A stretch of 64,000 bases of DNA from Clostridium sp. UBA4548 (GTDB taxonomy: Bacteria > Bacillota > Clostridia > Clostridiales > Clostridiaceae). Below are positions 57,691 through 64,000 of this stretch, piece by piece. A model generated the notes under the pieces. The model saw only the letters and a program-made list of their open reading frames with translations. It made no database searches and was not told the DNA's origin. The DNA lies in the NCBI RefSeq assembly GCF_002387895.1, contig NZ_DGLI01000014.1, positions 1-64,000 of the forward strand, given 5' to 3'. Position numbers and translations under genes: made by a program. How positions within the stretch are numbered: position 1 is the stretch's first letter; every line of letters begins with the position of its first letter.

Positions 57691-58422
57691 ATGAAGAATA
57701 AATATGTAATGATTGGAGGACTTGCCTTCAGCGAAGAGAGCGATTTAGAAAAGCTTAGAAAATATGCAAAGGAAGGCTGGATACTAGATAAGATAGTAGG
57801 AGGATTTTTCTATAAACTAAGAAAAGCTGAGCCTCAAAATATAGTGTACAGTTTAGATTATCAAAATGAAGCAAATGAAGAGTATTTTGCTATTTTTAGA
57901 GAAGCGGGCTGGACTCCTGTGGTTTCTGTAGAAAATCAAATGTATATTTTTTCAGCACAAGAGGGTACTAAGCCTATTTATAGTGACAGTAAAACAGAAA
58001 TAGATAAATATATAAAAATGAAAAACCAAATGAAAAAGGGATCAATTGTATTTTCCATAATAGGCGTAGTATTAATAGCTTTATTAGTCCTTTCTTTTAT
58101 GTTTATAAGACCTATATCTATAATTCTTGAGTTATTATTAGTAATTGATTTTGTTATATTTATTTTTAGCTTCATGCCTTATATAGCCTATAGTTCTAGA
58201 ATTAAGCAAATGAAAAAATATGGCAAATGTAATAGTGAATTAATAAGTAGTAAGAGCATGTGGAAGATATACCTATTTTCAGGTCTTGGGATATTAGTTG
58301 TAGGAATAGCAGATTTACAAGATAAACAAGGATGGGGAGGATTTTGGCTGATTTTAGGTATAGGGTATGTTAGTTTAGGCATAAGAGAATATAAAAAATA
58401 CAAAAGGTCTTTGAAAATATAA
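57691..58422 (+). CDS. DUF2812 membrane protein
   Basis: A 243-residue protein. The soluble N-terminal part GWILDKIVGGFFYKLRKAEPQNIVYSLDYQNEANEEYFAIFREAGWTPV is diagnostic of DUF2812. Two helices follow (about 113-160), then a basic loop and two more helices (about 192-235). PadR and DUF2812 genes often form pairs in Firmicutes; the pair is thought to respond to envelope stress or drugs, but the function is open. AAAAAGGGGG precedes the ATG. Confidence 0.88.
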   Translation: MKNKYVMIGGLAFSEESDLEKLRKYAKEGWILDKIVGGFFYKLRKAEPQNIVYSLDYQNEANEEYFAIFREAGWTPVVSVENQMYIFSAQEGTKPIYSDSKTEIDKYIKMKNQMKKGSIVFSIIGVVLIALLVLSFMFIRPISIILELLLVIDFVIFIFSFMPYIAYSSRIKQMKKYGKCNSELISSKSMWKIYLFSGLGILVVGIADLQDKQGWGGFWLILGIGYVSLGIREYKKYKRSLKI

Positions 58423-58541
58423 AGATAAGGGTAAATTTTATTTTGAAGTCATTGCGGAGATTAATATGAAAAATAGCTGCAATAGTAATAGCTATGTATG
58501 TAGTAGGCATTAATTAAATAATCTGTGACAGAAGTTTAAAG

Positions 58542-58575
58542 GAGGATATCGAATTAAATTGATATCCTCTTTTTT
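58542..58575 (+). terminator. terminator of the PadR-DUF2812 operon
   Basis: GAGGATATC (58542-58550) pairs with GATATCCTC (58561-58569), followed by six T. Confidence 0.88.
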
Positions 58576-58865
58576 GACTTTAAGTATAAGTTGAAGCCGT
58601 TGGTGGGTATATATGAATAAACAATAAACTTTTTATAATATGGAACCTTTTGTCCACGTTGATCGTCTAATTATTAGAGGAGGTAGAAGAGAATAAATAT
58701 TATAAATAAAAAAATGAAATTTAAATAGTAATTAGGGAGCTTATCTAAAAGAGGTAGATAGGCTTGTTAGTGTATATTTTATAATTTTTATTTCAAGGCT
58801 TTTCATAGTTAATTTCAATAAGGAAAAGGCTTAGATAAATCAATTTTAAGATCAGGGGTGGAGAG
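58576..58865 (+). other. leader region of the LCP gene, no other gene seen
   Basis: About 290 AT-rich bases. GGAGG at 58679 is not followed by a usable frame. No clear structure was seen. Confidence 0.35.
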
Positions 58866-59918
58866 ATGGATCGTAAAGATAAAAACCAGTGTTTAGAGAA
58901 ACAAGAAAACCAAGGAAATATAAAGGGGAATAAGAGAGGGAAAGATATATTTTTTAAAACAGTACTAGTTTTAGGTATTATTTTAGCAGTGCTTACCACA
59001 GGGATATATGTATATTTGCAAAGCTTTAGCAATAACTCAGTTGCTTTGAAGGAAGAGAGTTCCATTGGCGAAAAACAAAATAGTGGAGATGTCAGCAAGA
59101 AGAGCAAAGAAGATGAAATAAATAAATCCACTAATTTCTTAGTGGTAGGGGTAGACAATGGAGATGGCGATGAAAACAACAAAAAAGATCCAAGAAGAAC
59201 TGACACAATGATGGTAGTTCATTATAACCATAAAGAAAAGAAATATGATGTCATATCAATTCCAAGGGATACTAAAGTTGAAATCAATGGAAGTACTAAG
59301 AAAATTAACGATGCTCATTTTCTTGGGAAAGTCCCTTTAGCTGTAGAAACAGTTGAAGAGCTATTAAACATTAAGATTGACCATTATGTAAAGGTTGATA
59401 CTATAGCTTTTAGAAAGTTTATAGATGCCTTAGGTGGTATAGAGGTGGTTGTCGATAGGGATATGTTCTACGATGACAAAGTTCAAAACCTCCATATAAA
59501 CCTTAGTAAAAGTGATAAACCACAACTACTTGATGGTAAGCAGGCTGAGGACTTCATTAGATGGAGAAAAAATAATGATGACACAGGATACTTAAATGGA
59601 GATTTAGATAGAATTAAACATATGCAGGGATTTTTTAATACTGTAATAGATAAGGTTCAAAGTCCATCCATAATAACAAAAATCCCAGGTATTTTAACGA
59701 TGCTTCCAAAGTATATTGAAACAGATTTAAATGCTGCTGATATAATGAAATATTCTATGAGTCTAGCTAAGATGGAAAAAGAAAAAATAGGATACCATAC
59801 AATTCCAGGAGAAGCGGGGTATGAAAATCTCAAATCCTATTTCTTTTATGATGATCAGGAAAGTAGTAAATTGAAAGAAATTTTCACTGATGGGGAACTA
59901 GCTAGTAAGGAGAAATAG
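58866..59918 (+). CDS. LytR-CpsA-Psr (LCP) family cell-wall ligase
   Basis: A 350-residue protein with a basic cytoplasmic N-terminus, one helix (about 33-52) and an extracellular LCP domain. Key segments are TNFLVVGVDNGDGDENNKKDPRRTDTMMVVHYN, DVISIPRDTKVEI, the Arg-rich FIRWRKNNDDTGYLNGDLDRIKHMQGF and the Asp residues of RRTDT. In the family these bind the polyprenyl-pyrophosphate and catalyse attachment of teichoic acids or other glycopolymers to peptidoglycan. The LCP domain is complete. GTGGAGAG precedes the ATG. It is a single gene. Confidence 0.92.
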   Translation: MDRKDKNQCLEKQENQGNIKGNKRGKDIFFKTVLVLGIILAVLTTGIYVYLQSFSNNSVALKEESSIGEKQNSGDVSKKSKEDEINKSTNFLVVGVDNGDGDENNKKDPRRTDTMMVVHYNHKEKKYDVISIPRDTKVEINGSTKKINDAHFLGKVPLAVETVEELLNIKIDHYVKVDTIAFRKFIDALGGIEVVVDRDMFYDDKVQNLHINLSKSDKPQLLDGKQAEDFIRWRKNNDDTGYLNGDLDRIKHMQGFFNTVIDKVQSPSIITKIPGILTMLPKYIETDLNAADIMKYSMSLAKMEKEKIGYHTIPGEAGYENLKSYFFYDDQESSKLKEIFTDGELASKEK

Positions 59919-59929
59919 CAAATAATATA

Positions 59930-59984
59930 AAAATAGTGCATATAAAGGTATTTTGCATACTTTTATATACACTATTTTATTTTT
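59930..59984 (+). terminator. terminator between LCP and MATE genes
   Basis: AAAATAGTGCATATAAA (about 59930-59947) and TTTATATACACTATTTT (59961-59977) form a long stem with one mismatch, followed by ATTTTTA. It may serve both convergent genes. Confidence 0.75.
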
Positions 59985-60059
59985 AAAAGGATTTTACTAT
60001 CTTCACAGAGCTTCACTATTTACCACTTATGTGTAAGAAAATATAATTCAGTTAAAGCT

Positions 60060-61436
60060 TTAGATCTGCAAAGCTCCAACTTCTAACATAGCCTTTTTTC
60101 TAACCTCACGCCGTGCGTAGAAGAACACTCCTACTTGACCAAGACCTGCTAAGCCCCAGGTTACAGGATAGCATATAAAAAGTGTAACCATAGTAGGGTG
60201 CCAAGCAAATATAGTAGCCAGCCAAAGAATTCTCATAAGACAGGCACCTACAAGGGTGCAAAGCATAGGAAGTATTGAATAGCCCATGCCACGAGTTATT
60301 CCAGGGAATACGTTCATTGTACCACAAGTAAAGTATGCAACCATCATAACTTTCATTCGTAGCATTCCTAGATCAATAACCTCAGGACTGTCAGTATATA
60401 AGCCAAGCAGTGATCTGCCGAAAATTAAGGTAATGCTACCTAAAAGGATCCAAGTTGCAAAAATAAATATAGCGGATACCTTTGCAATAGTATCAAGTCT
60501 ATGGTATTTCTTTGCCCCCATGTTCTGTCCGCTAAAGGAAAGAGCAGCATTGTAATAAGCATTCATTGTAGTACCAATAAAGCCTTCTACATTGCTGGCG
60601 GCGGAACTTGCTGCCACCATGGTGGAACCAAAGGAATTCACTGCTGATTGGATAAGTACATTGGAAATAGAGAACAACATACTCTGTAGGCCTGCAGGTA
60701 AACCAATTTTCAAAATAGCCTTCAGTTTCTCAGGATTAATTCGTAGCTTACGAGGAATGAAACGGATGGCTCCATCACTTTTTAGTAAACATAACATAAT
60801 AAGAGACACTGAAACATATTGGGAAATCACTGTTGCCCAGGCAACGCCATCAACACTCATGTGCAAAACAATTACAAAGAACAAGTTTAATACCACATTC
60901 ACAATACCAGCAATGATGAGATAGTTCATAGGACGACGACTATCACCTACAGCTCGTAGTATAGCTGCACCAAAGTTGTATACCATGCTGGCAGGCATAC
61001 CAATAAAAAAGATTTTCATATATAGTACTGATAGATCAAAGATATCTGCAGGGGTACCCATGAGACTAAGTAGGGGTCTACAAAAGATAAGACCTACCAA
61101 CGTCACAATGATACCGCCAATGATACTTATAGCAATAGAAGTATGAACAGACTGACTTACCTCCAACTGTTTATCAGCACCTAAATCTTGGGCCACGATA
61201 ACATTTGTACCAACAGATAAACCCATAAATAAAGTGACAATAAGATTAATAAGAGAACCTGTTGCTCCAACTGCAGCTAAAGCATGGCTGCCAGAAAAGC
61301 GACCTACAACTATCATATCTGCGGCATTGAAGAGCAATTGCAACATATTCATTGCCATAATAGGCAAAGCGAATATCAACATCTTACTAAGCAGAGGTCC
61401 ACTACTCATATCCATATTGCGCTTTTGAGAGGTCAT
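60060..61436 (-). CDS. MATE-family efflux transporter
   Basis: A 458-residue protein with twelve predicted helices in two homologous halves. The MATE hallmarks are PIMAMNMLQLLFNAADMIVVGRFSGSHALAAVGATGSL near the start, the repeated GLSVGTNVIVAQDLGA and the second-half equivalent ASNVEGFIGTTMNAYYNAALSFSGQNMGAKKYHR. It expels cationic drugs or metabolites using Na+ or H+. The ATG at 61436 (MTSQKRNMDMSSGPLLSKML) follows GAGGAGGGGAG and is preferred over a GTG 39 bases upstream. Single gene; substrate unknown. Confidence 0.93.
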   Translation of the reverse strand: MTSQKRNMDMSSGPLLSKMLIFALPIMAMNMLQLLFNAADMIVVGRFSGSHALAAVGATGSLINLIVTLFMGLSVGTNVIVAQDLGADKQLEVSQSVHTSIAISIIGGIIVTLVGLIFCRPLLSLMGTPADIFDLSVLYMKIFFIGMPASMVYNFGAAILRAVGDSRRPMNYLIIAGIVNVVLNLFFVIVLHMSVDGVAWATVISQYVSVSLIMLCLLKSDGAIRFIPRKLRINPEKLKAILKIGLPAGLQSMLFSISNVLIQSAVNSFGSTMVAASSAASNVEGFIGTTMNAYYNAALSFSGQNMGAKKYHRLDTIAKVSAIFIFATWILLGSITLIFGRSLLGLYTDSPEVIDLGMLRMKVMMVAYFTCGTMNVFPGITRGMGYSILPMLCTLVGACLMRILWLATIFAWHPTMVTLFICYPVTWGLAGLGQVGVFFYARREVRKKAMLEVGALQI

Positions 61437-61844
61437 AAGAGCTCCCCTCCTCATATTTATTTTGTGAATTTTCACAATCTATTCTATAATACTTATTTTA
61501 ATACTGGTTGATACCTAATACAACACTGAAAGCTAGGATACACCTATTTAAATATCTTGGAAGTGGCAAATTAACTGGGTTATAGAAAGTTTAGGATGAA
61601 ATAAAATAATTTGAAGACAGATATAATTTATAAAATTATATTAACCTTGTGCTTAGAGAAAGACTTTTATCTTTGTTATAATATAGTTTTCACAAAAATA
61701 TAGCTTCACTAATTTATACAGGCGAAGAAGGAATACAAGTTGGGGACAGGTTTTCATAATAAAATAAACAAGTTTACAATATAAAGGTTTTTATGTAATA
61801 ATATTAATGTAAAAATAATAACTTGAAAAAATGTAAAAATAGTG
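61437..61844 (+). other. intergenic region between MATE and chemoreceptor genes
   Basis: About 400 AT-rich bases without a gene. Divergent promoters are expected here. Only the SigD-type promoter at its right end was recognised. Confidence 0.4.
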
Positions 61845-61871
61845 TAAAATATTAAAGTAAAATGTCGATAG
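61845..61871 (+). promoter_or_regulatory. SigD (FliA)-type motility promoter
   Basis: TAAA (61845-61848), 15 bases, then GTCGATAG (61864-61871) closely match the sigma-28 consensus TAAA-N15-GCCGATAT. It lies 33 bases before the chemoreceptor start codon. Confidence 0.72.
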
Positions 61872-61904
61872 ATATATTCAATTGGAAATAGGGAGGGATA
61901 AAAA

Positions 61905-63929
61905 GTGAAAGGGATTAAGGTTAAAAGAGGTGGGCTAAAATTCAAGCTTATATCAGTGATTACAGTACTTATACTATTGCCACTTGCAATATTAGGAGTT
62001 ACTTCATTTTTAAAGTCTAGTGCTATAATGGAGGAAACTTTAAAAAGTGCAAATATGGAAGCAGTAGAACAAGTGCAGCAATCAATTTTATACTATAAAA
62101 ACCAATATGATAATTCTGCCTTACAAATGAGCAAGGATAGTAACATTCAGCAGATTAAAGTAAATCCAAATAACATTGAACTGATGATGAAAACTTTTAA
62201 GGCCTATTCAGAGTCTCATAAAGAGGTTGAAGCTATTTATTTGGGTACAACAGATAAGAAATTTTATAGATATCCAGAAAAGAAGATGGCTGATGATTAT
62301 GATCCAACTGCTAGACCTTGGTATAAGCAGGCTGTTGAGAAGAATGCTGTAATATGGACAGAGCCTTACAAGGCAGCATCTTCAGGCAAGTTAGTAGTTT
62401 CTGTGGGAATTCCCGTATATAACACTTTTAATAATGATGAGTTTTTAGGTGTGGTTGGAATTGATATAAGTCTAGAAGCTCTATCTAACAACATAAATGA
62501 TATAAAGGTTGGAGAAAAGGGTTATGTAGTTCTTTTAGATAATAGCCTTAATGTTATGACGAATAAGAACCAAGAACTTATAGGCAAACCCTTTGAGCAG
62601 AAAGATGTTGAAGAGGCTATAAAAAATAATCAAGAAGGCTATAAAGAATACGATTCACAGGAAGAGACTGGATTGGTTAGGAAAATTGCTACCTATAATA
62701 AAGTTAAAGATTTAGGATGGACAATAATTGCAACTACATACACTGACGAGATAACTAGAGAAACAAGTAAAATGCTATATAATACTTTAGTAATAGGAAT
62801 GATTTCACTTATTGCTGCTATGATTATTTCTGTAATGTTTGCCAGTAGAATAACTAAACCTATTAATTCTCTTTTATTATCTATAACTAAGATGAAAGAA
62901 GGGGATTTTACAGCAAGATGTAATATAAAAAGTAAAGATGAGATAGGAGAGTTGGGGGAAGGTTTTAATAAAATGCTTGATGAAGTAAGCAACCTGATAT
63001 ATAAAATTCAGGATATATCAAAAAACTTAGGCACATCTGCAAGCAGTCTTGCAAGTGTAGCAGAAGAGACTTCCGCCTCAGCTCAAAGCGTAACCAATGC
63101 AGTTGAAGAGATTGCCATAGGAGCATCTCAAGAAGCTTTAGAAACTGAAAAGGTTGCAAATCTTACATTAACTCTATCGGAAAAACTTAACAATCTACAG
63201 TATAATACTAATGCTATGATGGATTCTACTGAAGATGTAATAAATATAAACAAGGATGCTGTACAAGTAGTAGAAGAGTTAATTGGAAATAATAAATTAA
63301 ATGAAGCTTCTATAAGCAATATCGAAGATGCAATAGTTGAGCTAAATGATAGAAGTAAGGAAATATCTAATATTATAAATACCATAGCTTCAATTGCTCA
63401 GCAAACGAATTTATTAGCATTAAATGCTTCAATTGAAGCTGCTAGAGCAGGAGAAGCTGGAAGAGGTTTTGCTGTGGTAGCTGAGGAAATTAGAAAACTT
63501 GCTGATGGCTCAAATAATGCAGCTAAAGAAATTAATAGTATAATAGTTGATATACAAAACCAAAGCAATAATACTGTAAGTAAAATGAAGGAAGTAAAAG
63601 AAATGTCAGAGGCACAAACCTTATCTGTAGACAAGGTTAATACTTCTTTCGAGTATATATATAAGTCTACAGAAACTATAGCAGATTCTATAAAGCAGCT
63701 AAGTGAATCTATTAATATGATTAATGAGGACAAGGAGTCTATAGTAGAATCTATGCAAAATATATCTGCAATAACAGAGCAAGCAGCAGCTTCTTCTGAA
63801 GAAGTAACAGCATCAATGCATGAACAGATCAGTGCAATACAAAATGTTTCTTTAACAGCAGAAGAACTTACAGGCACAGCAGAGCAATTAAATGCGGAAA
63901 TGGCTAAGTTTCAAGTTACAAAATCATAA
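61905..63929 (+). CDS. methyl-accepting chemotaxis protein with dCache sensor
   Basis: A 674-residue chemoreceptor. After a first helix (about 13-33) comes a double-Cache extracellular domain (about 40-285), with DPTARPWYKQAVEKNAVIWTEPYKAASSGKLVVSVGIPVYN, the usual amino-acid or small-ligand pocket. A second helix (about 295-315) leads into HAMP (ITKPINSLLLSITKMKEGDFTARCNIKSKDEIGELGEGFNKM). The signalling domain tip is IINTIASIAQQTNLLALNASIEAARAGEAGRGFAVVAEEIRKLADGS. The start is GTG 61905 after GGGAGG. The SigD-type promoter indicates a motile organism. The ligand is unknown. Confidence 0.95.
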   Translation: MKGIKVKRGGLKFKLISVITVLILLPLAILGVTSFLKSSAIMEETLKSANMEAVEQVQQSILYYKNQYDNSALQMSKDSNIQQIKVNPNNIELMMKTFKAYSESHKEVEAIYLGTTDKKFYRYPEKKMADDYDPTARPWYKQAVEKNAVIWTEPYKAASSGKLVVSVGIPVYNTFNNDEFLGVVGIDISLEALSNNINDIKVGEKGYVVLLDNSLNVMTNKNQELIGKPFEQKDVEEAIKNNQEGYKEYDSQEETGLVRKIATYNKVKDLGWTIIATTYTDEITRETSKMLYNTLVIGMISLIAAMIISVMFASRITKPINSLLLSITKMKEGDFTARCNIKSKDEIGELGEGFNKMLDEVSNLIYKIQDISKNLGTSASSLASVAEETSASAQSVTNAVEEIAIGASQEALETEKVANLTLTLSEKLNNLQYNTNAMMDSTEDVININKDAVQVVEELIGNNKLNEASISNIEDAIVELNDRSKEISNIINTIASIAQQTNLLALNASIEAARAGEAGRGFAVVAEEIRKLADGSNNAAKEINSIIVDIQNQSNNTVSKMKEVKEMSEAQTLSVDKVNTSFEYIYKSTETIADSIKQLSESINMINEDKESIVESMQNISAITEQAAASSEEVTASMHEQISAIQNVSLTAEELTGTAEQLNAEMAKFQVTKS

Positions 63930-63934
63930 AAGAT

Positions 63935-63977
63935 AAAAAGAGTATGACTTTACTATACGTAAGTTATACTCTTTTTT
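63935..63977 (+). terminator. terminator of the chemoreceptor gene
   Basis: AAAAAGAGTAT (63935-63945) and ATACTCTTTTT (63966-63976) form an 11-bp stem ending in a T run. Confidence 0.88.
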
Positions 63978-64000
63978 ACTAAATCTATAGATAAAGATTA

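Noticed and set aside
1..64000. tRNA, rRNA, T-box and CRISPR signals
   Set aside because: No cloverleaf with CCA or TTC arm, no rRNA-like segment, no T-box sequence and no regularly spaced repeats with unique spacers were seen. The 15-bp tandem repeats at 16438-16497 have no spacers.

Overview
The window is AT-rich DNA with strong GGAGG-type ribosome binding sites, many TTG and GTG starts, extended -10 promoters and short Rho-independent terminators. The protein families (BceAB-type transporters, VanZ, LCP, ABC-F, DUF975, DUF2812/PadR) point to a low-GC Gram-positive, most likely a Clostridium or close relative. No rRNA, tRNA or CRISPR array was seen. The gene content is mostly accessory: antibiotic and peptide resistance, exporters, small-molecule modification and mobile DNA.

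Region 1 (1-12 kb) holds scattered single-gene units (hydrolase, HAD protein, P-loop kinase, VanZ, three Nudix or HD proteins) around a complete BceRS-BceAB-type peptide-antibiotic module on the minus strand. Interleaved are two near-identical repeat modules (2608-3070 and 8874-9338) and one decayed copy (1744-1895). Each intact module has an extended -10 promoter, a highly conserved structured leader, a 53-codon membrane peptide and an opposing extended -10 promoter at its 3' end. This is the architecture of a type I toxin-antitoxin pair. Three unrelated genes (HAD, VanZ, a broken HD gene) also share the same upstream promoter block.

Region 2 (12-24.6 kb) is a plus-strand export and modification cluster. 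It has an ABC ATPase and permease, two hypothetical proteins, a Gly/Ser-rich putative lipoprotein, an 820-residue tandem ATP-grasp enzyme of the glutathionylspermidine-synthase type, a DUF350 membrane protein and a heterodimeric ABC exporter. The set resembles the enterobacterial yjfL-yjfM-yjfC (ygiB-ygiC) group.

Region 3 (24.8-35.6 kb) holds an RlmI-type rRNA methyltransferase, small membrane proteins, a Nudix and a GNAT enzyme, and two ABC-F proteins. The first ABC-F gene has a long leader with an 8-codon peptide and successive terminator-like hairpins, which suggests antibiotic-responsive attenuation.

Region 4 (35.6-50.5 kb) is mobile DNA. An anti-restriction cassette (DUF5348, ArdA) and an EcoRI-type DNA methyltransferase paired with a DUF262-HNH protein come first. 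A compact element of about 11 kb follows, with prohead protease, small terminase, portal, major capsid, a putative replication module, a GIY-YIG protein and a large serine recombinase. It has no large terminase, tail or lysis gene. This looks like a capsid-encoding phage satellite or a strongly reduced prophage.

Region 5 (50.6-64 kb) returns to chromosomal-type genes: two methyltransferases, a VOC protein, a MarR-regulated ABC exporter pair, a PadR/DUF2812 pair with clear operators, an LCP cell-wall ligase, a MATE pump and a chemoreceptor with a SigD-type motility promoter.
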